Assembly (NCBI RefSeq): GCF_950023065.1
Contig: NC_088679.1
Span: 23,250,001 to 23,314,000 of the forward strand
Direction of reading: 5' to 3'
From: Planococcus citri
Taxonomy: Eukaryota > Arthropoda > Insecta > Hemiptera > Pseudococcidae
Length of the DNA: 64,000 nt
A program made the position numbers and the translations under genes. Below are positions 12,922 to 24,105 of this stretch, in pieces; within the stretch, counting starts at the first letter, position 1; each line of letters starts with the position of its first letter. The notes under the pieces are model-generated. The model saw only the letters and a list, made by a program, of their open reading frames with translations. It did not search any database and was not told the origin of the DNA.

Positions 12922-13627
12922 TATACTGCATAAAATTTCAAGATTTCTGAAGCCCAAACATGTACTGTCCAACCACTACCTGTACCTAGGGCTTCTACTA
13001 CAGATACAGCCTGGAAGTGCAATCTGGCAACGCTGCGCATGTAGGCTGGCTTTATCAATTCTTCAAAGATGAAATGAAACAGAAATATGTGTGATGAACA
13101 CTTCTTTTCAACATAAGTAGTACCTACTTAAATTCATCATTTTACTAATTTGCTTCATATTTCTTCATTTATCATACCCACCTACAATATTATTTTGATT
13201 TGTTATAATCTAAGTAATGAAAACGATCTGCATGCATCTCCATCAACTTTACTCAACATTTCAGTCAACTACTTTTACTTGAAGCAAATCGAAACCAAAC
13301 AAGAGTAAATTTTTGGTTGTAAGTATAAATGTTATACAATTTACAGAAAGTTCACATTTCTAAAATTAGTTTCAATATCCACTGGATTACCAACTTAAGC
13401 TTTGTAATCAGTGCATTAAAGTTCTCTGCTGCCAAGTTGCCCCATTGGGGGAAAATCTACCAATGCCATGAAAATAACAACAATACTGGCATTTAGTAGG
13501 CAGTTAGTAAATTTGAAGTTAATGATGTAGTTTATTTCTGTAACTATTCCAGCTAGTGTAATTAGTCTAAAGGCGTAATATTTTCCCAAATTAGTAAATT
13601 TATTTATGCAATCAAAGATGCACTCAT
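12922..13627. other. intergenic, nothing recognised
   Basis: AT-rich stretch between a MITE and a small frame. No repeat or coding evidence was found. Confidence 0.45.
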
Positions 13628-13924
13628 GTGACTCCCCATGTAAACCAGATTAAAAAATGTAGTCAAATCATACATAAGAATAAAGTTGAATCTACCATTA
13701 ACATAAATGAAAAATCGCCTGTTGTTGAAGATAAACTGAGTCAAGCTTGTTCTAAATGTAAAACGATTGTAATCAAACCTACTGTGTCAAATCCTGTAAT
13801 AAATGTATCAAATTCATCTTGTGCTCAGCACATGTCAAACGCTGGTACTGTTCCTAGTGCTAGTAATGCTCTGAATAATTCTAGTACTTCTAGTGTAAAA
13901 GTTTTACCACATAAAACTAGGTAG
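13628..13924 (+). CDS. hypothetical 98-codon frame, Ser/Asn-rich
   Basis: The frame runs from ATG to TAG with no recognised domain. The translation is rich in Ser, Asn, Val and Lys and includes a CSKC pair and SNSS/ASNALNNSSTSS low-complexity runs. It lies just upstream of two P-like transposase relics, so it may be a decayed piece of the same mobile cluster, but no homology supports that. It may equally be a chance frame. Confidence 0.2.
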   Translation: MTPHVNQIKKCSQIIHKNKVESTININEKSPVVEDKLSQACSKCKTIVIKPTVSNPVINVSNSSCAQHMSNAGTVPSASNALNNSSTSSVKVLPHKTR

Positions 13925-14085
13925 AAACCTGCAAAATATAACTATTATATGTGTAAACAAAATGTCCAATGTATTGTAAATTGTAGAAAATTGATTTAAT
14001 ATTGTACAGTATTGTAATTTTGTAATTAGAGGGGGAGTGCCCTTCAAACTGCATTTAGGTACATACACTCAAAATTATTTGTGTT

Positions 14086-14480
14086 AAAGCTGGTACTATA
14101 CAAACATTCATGTTGTCTTCTTGCCTCAGATTATACATATGTATAAGAATGTTGTTCAATTATTACCTGTTAAAGCAATGGCTTCAGGAATGCTGGCTCA
14201 AGAAGTTCTCAAAACAAACTCTGTGGTTCAGAAAATCAGATTTAAGGTTCTCTATGGCAGAAGTCTTGTAAACCAGAGATGTTCAGAACCTTACCTCTTT
14301 TTACCAAAAATGAAACATTTTGAACACATGGATCATGTGAACTACCTACTATACAGTGCTGTGACTAATATTATACATTACTATTTTAGGATGAATGCAA
14401 TTTTAATTTTCTTAAACCAAAATTATTTTTTTACTAATATATTTGAACTTACTTTTGGGATGTTTGTGAGTAATTTTATG
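14086..14480 (+). pseudogene. P-element/THAP9-like transposase relic, copy A
   Basis: The sequence from AAGCTGGTACTATACAAACA onward matches copy B (16218 onward) at roughly four bases in five. The frame 14121-14522 keeps the motif VVQLLPVKAMAS, then a segment aligned to the GF-x-VITDN-x-x-N block of copy B. About a dozen bases that would encode the second catalytic Asp (VITDN) are missing here. It then reads FEHMDHVN as in copy B. P-family transposases have an RNase H-like core and this is a fragment of that core. It is non-functional because the THAP domain and most of the protein are absent. The family assignment depends on copy B. Confidence 0.6.
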
Positions 14481-15126
14481 TTAAGATTAACATTGCTTTG
14501 CATCTTGAGAGAAGTTTTTTAGGTATAAACTTTCAGTTCAGAATAGTTGTCAGATTTAAATTTGACTGTCAGATTGCCCAGATGAAAGTTCAGGTTTGGG
14601 AGCGAGGGAGAGATTATGTTGTGGTAGGAGAGAATGTATCTTGTCACACATGTGCACTCCCTTTGCTGCACTTCTGCATGCCATGCCATGCCATCCCCCC
14701 ACAATACTCATTGTTAGTGACATTGATGTTATATTGTGCAGTGAATTCTTTGTTCAGTATCAGGTGATGTTTTGCAACGATCTTTCTATATAGGTGCAAA
14801 AATTACAAAAGCAAAATTTCCGGTGTAATGTAAGTAATTTTCATTTGTTATTTAATGTTGTTTTGTTCAGTTGTTGTGAATTTGATTTTTAACGTTCATC
14901 AAGATTACACCAAACTTCTAATGTAATTTTCAGTTGTTTTTAATGTTGTGTTTTGTTTTCATTCATGTATTAGGATAAGTGTGATTGATTTTTCAACCAA
15001 AAATATTTTTAATATGTAACGCAACTTTATTATAAGTATGTAATTTTTGGTATTGTATAGTGCTGTGAACATACCTATTAAAAACAAGTCATTTTCTGTT
15101 TGTTACATTATAAAATTGTGAGAATA
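14481..15126. repeat. 3' flank of P-like relic A, repeated after relic B
   Basis: Mostly non-coding. 15042-15126 (GTATTGTATAGTGCTGTGAA..., TTTGTTACATTATAAAATTG) is a direct copy of 17033-17092 downstream of relic B, so both relics retain a common 3' tail. The remainder contains only short frames without motifs. Confidence 0.55.
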
Positions 15127-15390
15127 TATTGTTGTCCTAGTTGTAAAAGCTAGCATCTCTGAATCTGTGATCACACTTAGTGTAAAACTTTTTTTTTTTA
15201 TTGTAGCGCTCCTTATTGGACTTGAGTGCTCAACTGAAATGTAGGTAAGAGAGGTTGGTACCCCTCTGTTACCAAACTTTTAGTTGAGCATTAAAGTCCA
15301 ATAGGGAGCGCTACAATGAAAACAGAAAGGTTTACACATGGTGTGATCTCAGAATTGGAGATACGAGCTTTTACAACTAGGATGACAATA
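15127..15390. mobile_element. foldback MITE upstream of the THAP exon
   Basis: The outer arms TATTGTTGTCCTAGTTGTAA (15127) and the inverse of TTACAACTAGGATGACAATA (ending 15390) enclose a tighter inner inverted repeat, ATTGTAGCGCTCC...CTCAACT at 15200-15235 and its inverse ending 15317. It is 264 bp and non-coding. Its right end is 31 bp from the THAP start codon. Confidence 0.8.
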
Positions 15391-15420
15391 TGTGCAGTAA
15401 TGAGTATTTTGAACTTTTCA

Positions 15421-16479
15421 ATGGGCAAGTCAATGTGTTTTGTCACATATTGCAACACAGGTTATTCATCAGCTTGTAAAAAATTAAAACTGGAAAATGA
15501 AAGAACACCATCATTATTCAGTGCTCCTAAAGTAAGTTAGATTTTTCTGTTCTGTGGTTTTCACTTAAATACTTACCTATTCATCAAATTTTCCACCTAT
15601 GTCCTGCTGCTTCAACTGACATGGGTGCTTCAGAATCAGGAATTGTTTGATAAGTGGAAGAGAGCAATCCCACGAGATAGATTCACAATGTCACATAACA
15701 TCTGTGAAAAACATTTTCAACTAGAGTTCATAATTAGATACATACAGTGAAATCAAATTAAAAGATGGTACCATCCATCAACATGAATGAGATTAACCTA
15801 AATTGAGAGAGAATGTGATTCTGTCAATATTTCCAGGTCCATCATACTTGTATTACCCAATACAATTTCATTTGTTCCAGAGCTACTGAGTTGGAAATTG
15901 ACCATGTAAAGAAAAAACAGAAAGCCCAAAAAGCTATTTACACAATGTTTTGGCAGCCACAAACAAAATTTCGTGGACACATCTACCTTTAGCTACGTCT
16001 AGACATCTACAAAATCTTTCAACTGGAATGACAGTAGGCATCACCAGAAAATGAAAACAGCACTACCTATACTTTATCTTCAAAGAACGTGTGATACTCA
16101 AAATGATCGCAAAAAGATAGTTGCTTTACTCATTGATGAAATCTTTGTCAAGACTGTTTTGAAATATAAAATGAAGAAATTTGTTGGCCAAGCTGTGAAT
16201 AAAATTTTTTCATGTATAAGCTGGTACTATACAAACATTCATGCTGTTTTCTTGCCTCGAATAGTACATACATATAAAGATGTCATACAACTATTACCTG
16301 TTAAAGCAATGGCTTCAGAAGAGCTAGCTCAAGAAGTTCTCAAAACAATCTCCTAGGTTCACAAAATTGGATTCAAGCTTCTCTGTGTGATTACAGACAA
16401 TAGTCTTGTAAATCAGAAGATGTTCAGAACCTTATTACCAAATATGAAGCATTTTGAACACATGGATCATGTGAACTAA
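15421..16479 (+). pseudogene. P-element/THAP9-like transposase relic with intact THAP domain, copy B
   Basis: Exon 1 (15421-15531) begins at ATG and ends at donor GTAAGT; exon 2 starts after CAG at 15633. Joined they give a THAP zinc finger: Cys6-x4-Cys11, then SLFSAPK, DKWKRAIPR and CEKHF, i.e. C-x4-C-x49-C-x2-H. Further downstream, shifted and stop-containing sequence reads IKLKDGTIH and PKLRENVILSIFPGP, the usual linker after the THAP domain. From 16051 one frame gives LLIDEIFVK (first acidic residue, 16135-16140), VIQLLPVKAMAS, GFKLLCVITDN (second Asp, 16396-16398) and HMDHVN. This frame is interrupted by TAG at 16354-16356 and ends at 16479. P-family transposases cut and paste DNA with an RNase H-like core. 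This copy is dead because of a frameshift near 15750, nonsense codons and a missing C-terminus. Confidence is good for the THAP domain and moderate for the P superfamily. Confidence 0.75.
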
Positions 16480-17201
16480 CCACACAGTACTGTGATTAAT
16501 ATATTATTATTTTAGGATGAACACAGTCTTCATTTTCTTGAACCAAAATTAATTTTTTACCAATATATTTAGACCTAGTTTTAGGATATCTGTGAGTGAT
16601 TACCTATATGAACTATAAGCATGACTTTTTGAAGTTTTACATGTGAACTATAATATGGAGCTGTGAATTAATTTTTTATTTATGTATGTAGGTAATAAGA
16701 TAATTGTGATTGATAAATATTTTTAAAATGTAACTTGGAAATACATCAGATTGTATGATAATCTGACTATGTGGGTGAAATAGGCTTAAATCAGAACAAT
16801 TTGAATAAATTAATAGGGTCTTATGATCCAAGAATTTTGACATTAACGTTGAAAAAATTCAATCCTCAGTCACTCACCTCGATCCATATTCAAAGGCAAA
16901 CATAAAACGAGCTGAACGGGTAATTCTGTCGGATCTTGTAATAATAACGGCACATCTTGACTAGAATCCAAATCACCTGATGGCTTTTATTGCTCAATAG
17001 CGTGTAGGTATGTACTATGTACGAGTAATTTATGGTATTGTATGGTGCAGTCAATTTCTGTTTGTTACATTATAAAATTGTGAGAATATAATTGTGTAGT
17101 AATGTGTATTAGGTTTACTTAGTCATTTTTTATTGAAAAATAGAGTAGGTAAATCAAGATTACATGAAAAAAAATTATGGATAATTTTTACTATTTCACA
17201 C
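16480..17201. other. 3' flank of P-like relic B
   Basis: Non-coding. Contains a tail shared with relic A (17033-17092) and no other recognisable feature. Confidence 0.5.
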
Positions 17202-17353
17202 AGTAACCAGATCCCATTCAAAAATATTGTGATTTTTACTATGAGATTAGTAAATTTTACTATGAGAGTAATAAATTTTACCCAATTTCCAAGTAAAATT
17301 TATTTTTTGGCTGAGTAAAAATCACTAATATTTTTGAATGGGATCCTGTTACT
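17202..17353. mobile_element. small foldback MITE
   Basis: AGTAACCAGATCCCATTCAA (17202) and TTGAATGGGATCCTGTTACT (ending 17353) are inverse copies that extend inward through AAATATTGTGATTTTTACT. About 152 bp, no coding capacity. Confidence 0.8.
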
Positions 17354-17625
17354 ATACTGAAATATTAATATTTATTAAAAAATTTATCTGTGTGTACTCT
17401 TTGAAAGATTTTGTGTCAAAATGTTTTGCAATTCCTATTCCAAACCAGGATACTCATCATAAAAGATTTTGTGCAGGTAGAAATGATAAAACTGTAATGA
17501 ATAACGTTGGTACAAATTTATGTTAAAATTATTTTATTTTATATTATTACTTTTCAACTGATTAAAAATTGTGCAAGTATGATTTAAAACTTGATAATGT
17601 GATTTTTTTTCTTAGGTACACCGTA

Positions 17626-17874
17626 ATGGCAGAAAAATTTGAAAACAGGATGAGATTCATTCTTACTAAAAAATTTGTGATTATAGTGGAAAAACATGCC
17701 GAAGATAAAATTTTATCAATTGTTCCTTTGAATTGGTTTTCACCCAACACCAGAAAATTTTGGTTCCTCAATAATGTATCGAAGGAAGAAGACTTGACTC
17801 CCAATATCCTTGAATTTAGAAGCAAAAACTTCCACATTCAAATAGAAGAAATACAAATCTCAAACCCTCTATGA
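17626..17874 (+). CDS. candidate N-terminal module resembling the DUF4806 gene's first exon
   Basis: An 82-codon frame starts at an ATG 11 bp after a good splice acceptor (T-tract and CTTAG ending 17614) and ends at TGA. The start of the protein reads RFILTKKFVIIVEKHAEDK followed by SIVPLNWF. The order of a hydrophobic strand, an acidic turn and then V-P-x-N-W matches residues 3-27 of the gene at 43821 (VVIQYI...VVAVPENWI). I infer an orphan or degenerate N-terminal exon of that family. There is no nearby DUF4806 domain and no clear downstream donor. It could be a chance frame. Confidence 0.3.
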   Translation: MAEKFENRMRFILTKKFVIIVEKHAEDKILSIVPLNWFSPNTRKFWFLNNVSKEEDLTPNILEFRSKNFHIQIEEIQISNPL

Positions 17875-18407
17875 TGAAAGTGGTTAAAAATTCAAAATTG
17901 GGTTGAAAAAAGGGCCCACGAAATCTATTTTGAAAAGCACTTTGATCAATCTGCTAGGAATTCAGTCGTTTCATTTTTTTGTTTTTTTTTCTATCTAGAT
18001 ACTCGTTGAATTAAATTGAAGTAGATACTTTTCGTGAAGTTGAGAAGATTTGGAGCTTCACGAGTTACTCGACGTAATACCTTAAAACTTAGGTGTTCAC
18101 ACGAAGAAAAAAAATCTGACCCGCAGTAAAGATTTTCTCAGGGGGTTAAATTTGAATCAATTTGATTTTATTATTTTATCTCTCGGTGCTTGAATTCGGG
18201 TTCAAGTAAAATGGGAAAAATCCGTTTTCAGAATACTCGTCAGAAAAACGACGACTGCAGAATGATGGTTATATTACGACCATGCGTGCTTTACTATAAG
18301 ACAGAGAGAAGCTGTATGGTATGGAAATTTTAAACATCTGAAGCACTCGCAAAACGTGTTAGCAAAAACGTGATCGGAAATATAATCGTAATTTCTCGTT
18401 GTTTAGA

Positions 18408-18430
18408 AGACGACGACGATGATGATGATG
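18408..18430. repeat. (GAC)n/(GAT)n microsatellite
   Basis: An interrupted trinucleotide run of GAC units passing into GAT units. Confidence 0.8.
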
Positions 18431-20469
18431 GGTAGAAAGGCGACCGACATCGACAAAAGTGTTTAGTACAAAGAAGGTATAATGTAAGCATACCTAGTAC
18501 CACCATATACGAAATTATATGCCATAGAAATGAGTATGCTGTGAAATGGAAATCAATATTGGCTGCATTTGGCTGATATTGTCAATCCGAATGACTATTT
18601 TATTTGGTAACATTCTTCGTCTTCTCGATGTGGTGGTGGCTGACTATTATGTATAAGAAGAGTTAACCAGCCATTGTTTATCTGCTTGTTGACTTTTCCA
18701 TTTAAGAAGGTCTGAAGCAGATGCGCATTGCTTAGTATTCTTTTCGCCGCACGTCTTCGTCGTTGTATGCGGCTAAGTCTCGTCGGTTAGCGGTGTATTT
18801 ATTTGATAAGATTTAATTCGGTTCGATATCGTTTTGCAGTATTATTGTTCGCCAAGTTTACCCAGCTCTCGTCTCCAACCTGCAACATTGTTTCCAACAT
18901 TAAGCTAAATGTTCTTGAGAAGATAATCCATAATGTTTGCGCTTTTAAATCGACTATACGTGCGTACATTCGTGTACATCGCCGATGCGAATGTAGGTAC
19001 TCGCGTACCATACCAACCTACCTATCTATAGTCGTACATTGCGAGCTAATGCACCGTGTTCGTGGTTTGGCGATAGTATTCTCTGGTAGTGTTTGAATGG
19101 TACAGTATGTGTGTGCTGCACAACAGATAATAAGGTTTTGGTAACGATGCTGTACCGAATCTATTATTACGTGTGCAACGTTTGATATTTAACTCGAATG
19201 TACGCGAATGCCGATGCCGATACCGATGCCGAGAGTAAATGCAATCTGAACATCTGTTGCGTTATTCACTACCTACGCCATAAGATATGAAGCCATTCGC
19301 ATAGTAAAACCATATACTAGTACCTACGATTTGGGTTTTGTTTGCGACTATACCATCCATACGCAGATACTACAACTCGACACCACTACTCACCTCTACA
19401 CCTGGGTTCATTTTTACAGAAGAAAATCATTACAGACAAATCCCCTTGGAGAATTCGTTAATTACAGGTCACCTTCGTAATAATACACATGTTAACTAAA
19501 TCTATTGTCTAAATAGCTATACCTAGTAGAGGTATCCTTTTGATTAAGCCCGAAAAGGAAATAACGCTTTGACAAAGCTACACACGAAACGAAATTATGT
19601 AACGAACATGATTCTGAATTTATTAACGCGAAATAACGAAAACAAAATTAAACGAAATAAGGATTCGCAGAGATAGAGAACTGTTTTGATCCAGGGATTG
19701 TGTTCGCGTCGCGTTCACGTAGCACGATTTTCAATTCATCGACGAGTAATTCGTGTAGGTAGTGGATACCTATCTAACAGACCAAGTTGACCCTAAACCA
19801 AAGATTAATAATGTTTTCAGTATTACATCAGACTGTGGCTGGTCGAGCTTTACAATGAATATACGAATTTACAATAAGCTTTCACAAAGCGGAGGTGCTG
19901 CGTGTTTGCACGAGGTCTAATTAGATCGTCCATTTCTGGAACCAGATAAGTACACAGATTAGGTGTATGCATACAACTTTCAAGCTTGCGGGAAAAACTG
20001 AATGCAGGGTTTTTATTTTCAATCTTTGACAATGGAACGAGAAGACACCTGTTGAAAAATGAACTTTGGGGTGAAAAATGTCGACATTTTTGCCAAATGT
20101 ATACAACAGATGACTAGATTCATTGAGGAGTCAAGTGTCTGATTTACTTTCAGTTAAAAGAATCTCAGGAAAACTTGGAAATCTCTTTGTCAAAGAAGAG
20201 AGGAGATACATGAGCATCCAAAGAAGGGTCATTTTCGAAAAAATTGAATATTACACCCCATGAAACTTTGCTCAAGAATCAGACCCTTTCAAAAAAAGAC
20301 ATGGTTTCAGTCTTCACCCCAAAGAGTACCATGAGATATCAAAGCTCTAATTTTTATCACATCTAAATTCACTTTTTTGTGACCCTTTTCGATAGTTTTA
20401 GGCTCATATTTTTGAATCTTTTAATGTACATTTGAATCCAAAATTTTACGCATCGATTAGATATTTTTC

Positions 20470-20492
20470 AAAAAAAAAAAAAAAAAAAAAAA
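20470..20492. repeat. poly(A) run, 23 A
   Basis: An uninterrupted A homopolymer. There is no target duplication or upstream retroposon body that I can recognise. Confidence 0.85.
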
Positions 20493-21359
20493 TGTATATC
20501 AGTGTTCGTGAACGTCTAAAGGAAACTTGCTAAAATTTGGTTTATAGTCTATTTTTTATACAAACGATGATTTTTTTTTTTTCGAAAATAATTACTGAAG
20601 AAAATAATTTTGCACTTGAACCGAAACAAAAAGATTTTAAACATACGTAAGATATGTAGTACGAGTAAATTTGAGTTCATAGATGCTGAATTTCATTTTC
20701 ACTCTAATTAGGTAGATACTGCAGCGTTTTGTCGAAAACTGGAGAATTCGAGAATCTGCTGGAAGCTCCAGAACGGTTCGAAACCATCACCAATGAACTC
20801 GGGAGTTCAAAAATCGTGTACAAACCAAATTTCAGCTTTTAAAGTCTATTTGTTCAAATTTTGATCTTTTTAATGAGAAATGAGTAAAAATTTAAATTGT
20901 TAAAAATTCGCCAAAATTCGAATTATGAATTTCAACGCCTAAAATTTTTGCTGGAGGTGTTTAGAGGACCATTTTTCAATTCCCTTTTGTCTAGTTCAAA
21001 ATGTTGGGCAATTTGGAGTACTTCCATCGTTGTTAGGTCACTTGACTTGAGAAGAATCCAAGTAATGATTGGAACTTGAAATTTTTGTAGTTGGAAAGTA
21101 TTGAAGAGGGATTGAAAAAGGGCTTTTTTTTGCACGGTTCAGTTCCAAAATTCCAGAATGTTTGACAGATCGTTTAAACTACTGTTTCCTGTGTTCCAAG
21201 ATGCATCAAGATACGAGTAATCTGACAGGCAACAGATTAATCCGGTGCCTTTTCATTTTTGGAAATTTTTGAAGATTTTTGGATGGAAAAGTGTGATTTT
21301 TTTCATGATTTTCAAAAGTTTCAATTTCAATGAAAAATACCCAAATTAGGCAATTCAAA

Positions 21360-21790
21360 TTTCAATAACAATTTTATCCAATTTGATCAAAATATAATCT
21401 AATGAGTAAATAAATCTAAGTTTTAAAAAAATGTTTATCCAACTGAACCACAATGTACTTATCTCATGAGATCCAATTTGACCAGATTACATTTACAATT
21501 GAATCTATTTGAACATAATTTGATCTATAACCAGATTTAGTCAGATTCGATTTCATTCGAAAAATTGCACGATTTGAAGCGATCATATATGGCTTATTAT
21601 GATCTTTTGAGATCCGATATAATCCAATCAAGTTTTGATCGGATCTGAATACATCATACATCAAATCAAACCTACACAGATCTATTTAGATCGTAGCATT
21701 TTCTCAATGAAATCGAAGCTAATTAAATCTGATCAAGTAAGTTTAATTGGATTCAATTTGATCGACCAATTGGGAATTGAATCCAATTAC
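21360..21790. repeat. degenerate GATC/AATTTGAT-rich repeat
   Basis: Dense variants of GATCAGATC/GATCCAATTTGA, often self-complementary, run up to the edge of the 286-bp array. The same composition recurs at about 56740-56960 and 62590-63270. Confidence 0.65.
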
Positions 21791-24105
21791 CCGTGAGGCC
21801 TTTTACGCTGATGTCGCTGACAGGTACGCTGACGTATCAAACGCCTAAAAAACGCCTAAAAAACGCCTAAAAAACGCCAAAAAACCATGAAAAAATTGTG
21901 GTACAGTAGTCGTATACACGGCAATTTTACGTACGCTCAAAATACTGCGATATTGCGAGTAGTATCTTTGACGTAAATTTGCACTTTTTCCTACATCGCG
22001 AGTACGTCAACTTTACGCCAAAGTTGTGAGGAGTAATTTTGACGTAAATGTGTCGTACCTACATCATCACTTTTACTCTTGAAAAATGCTTTCATTAGGA
22101 TGTAGTATTTTCAACGTAAACTTATGGTACATACGGCATGGTTTTGTAAGTCGTATTGACGTCGAATTTGGAAGCGTAATTTCGGCAAAAAATTGCTGTA
22201 AATACTACATCATCAATCAGCCTAAAATACATCGAATTTGCGTGTAGTATTTTTGTGATATTTTTATGGTTGATACGTTATGAACTGAACTCTGAAAATA
22301 CGTCTGACTTCGCATGAGGTATTTTCGACGTAAATTTGCTATTTTTACTACATCACAATAACGTCAATTATACGCCAAAGTTGTGACAAGTAATATTAGC
22401 GTTTTTCAAGAGTAAAAGTTATGATTTAGTTACCACACATTTACGTCAAAATTACTCGTCGTAACTTTGGCGTATAATTGATGTACTCGCGATGTAGTAA
22501 AAATTGCAAATTTACCACAAAAATACTATAATGTGCAAATTGGCGTATTTTAGGCTGATTGACGATGTCACATTCACTGCAATTTTTTGTCAGAATTACC
22601 CCCGCAAATTTGACGTTACTGCGTCTCACAAACCATGGCGTACGTACCACAATTTTACGTTGAAAAAACTACATCTTGATGAAAGCGTTTTTCAAGAGTA
22701 AAAGTTATGATTTAGTTACCACACATTTACGTCAAAATTACTCGTCGCAACTTTGGCGTATAATTGATGTACTCGCGATGTAGTAAAAATTGCAAATTTA
22801 CCACGAAAATACCATAATGTGCAAATTGGCGTATTTTAGGCTCATTGACGACGTCACATTCACTGCAATTTTTTGTCAGAATCACCCCCGCAAATTTGAC
22901 GTTACTGCGTCTCACAAACCATGGCGTACGTACCACAATTTTACGTTGAAAAAACTACATCTTGATGAAAGCGTTTTTCAAGAGTAAAAGTTATGATTTA
23001 GTTACCACACATTTACGTCAAAATTACTCGTCGCAACTTTGGCGTATAATTGATGTACTCGCGATGTAGTAAAAATTGCAAATTTACCACGAAAATACCA
23101 TAATGTGCAAATTGGCGTATTTTAGGCTCATTGACGACGTCACATTCACTGCAATTTTTTGTCAGAATCACCCCCGCAAATTTGACGTTACTGCGTCTCA
23201 CAAACCATGGCGTACGTACCACAATTTTACGTTGAAAAAACTACATCTTGATGAAAGCGTTTTTCAAGAGTAAAAGTTATGATTTAGTTACCACACATTT
23301 ACGTCAAAATTACTCGTCGCAACTTTGGCGTATAATTGATGTACTCGCGATGTAGTAAAAATTGCAAATTTACCACGAAAATACCATAATGTGCAAATTG
23401 GCGTATTTTAGGCTCATTGACGATGTCACATTCACTGCAATTTTTTGTCAGAATTACCCCCGCAAATTTGACGTTACTGCGTCTCACAAACCATGGCGTA
23501 CGTACCACAATTTTACGTTGAAAAAACTGCATCTTGATAAAAGCGTTTTTCAAGAGTTAAAGTTATGATTTAGATACCACACATTTACGTCAATATTACT
23601 CGTCACAACTTTGGCGTATAATTGACGTACTTGTGATGCAAATTTACGTCGAAAATATGGCAGTATTATTTTTGAAAAAATGCTTTCATTAGAATGTTGT
23701 ATTGTCAACGTTGAATTGTGGTACATACGCCATGGTTGGTGAGACGTAGCAATGTCGAATTTGTGGGGGTAATTCTAACGAAAAATTGTAGTAAATATGG
23801 CATTGTCAATCTGCCTGAAATACGTCGAATTTGCACATGTAGTGTTTTTGTGGTAAATTTTCAATTTTTACTACGGTGTTAGTAGTACATCGACTATACG
23901 CCAATGTTGCGACGAGTAATTATAACGTAAATGTGTGTTGACTAAATCATAACTCTTACTCTTGAAAAACGCTTTCATTAGTACTTATGTACTCGTAGTA
24001 TTTTCAACGTAAAATTGTGATACATACGCCATTGTTTGTAAGACGTCCTAACATTGAATTAGCAGAGGTAATATTTTGACAAAAAATTGCAGTGAATATG
24101 ACGAA
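21787..24105. repeat. satellite-like array with strand switches
   Basis: The left border is TTACCCGTGAGGCC, followed by short AACGCCTAAA repeats (21840-21885). Then one degenerate unit and a bit lie in the inverse orientation (about 21935-22390), followed by four plus-strand 286-bp units and a partial fifth. Inverse units resume from about 23660 to 24105. Units are full of ACGTCA/TGACGT motifs. There is no coding function: the repeated 65-69-codon frames on both strands only reflect the repeat. Confidence 0.85.
22400..23543 (+). repeat. four tandem 286-bp units
   Basis: Each unit begins GCGTTTTTCAAGAGTAAAAG at 22400, 22686, 22972 and 23258. A fifth, partial and more divergent unit starts at 23544. 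Units 2 and 3 appear identical; units 1 and 4 differ from them at a handful of sites such as GACGATGTC against GACGACGTC. This points to recent amplification or gene conversion. Confidence 0.92.

Larger units (their letters stand above)
17875..21359. other. unique-looking intergenic or intronic DNA
   Basis: No gene recognised. It includes a short GAC/GAT trinucleotide run (18408-18430) and a 23-A run at 20470-20492. From 18.2 to 19.8 kb the sequence is richer in GC and CpG than the surrounding repeats and may belong to a host gene region. Confidence 0.4.

Noticed and set aside
22400..23543. CRISPR array
   Set aside because: Units are 286 bp with no alternation of short repeats and unique spacers, and the window is eukaryotic.
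22441..23568. Repeated 65-84-codon frames on both strands, period 286
   Set aside because: They are copies of the satellite unit, without a conserved start context or a recognisable domain.
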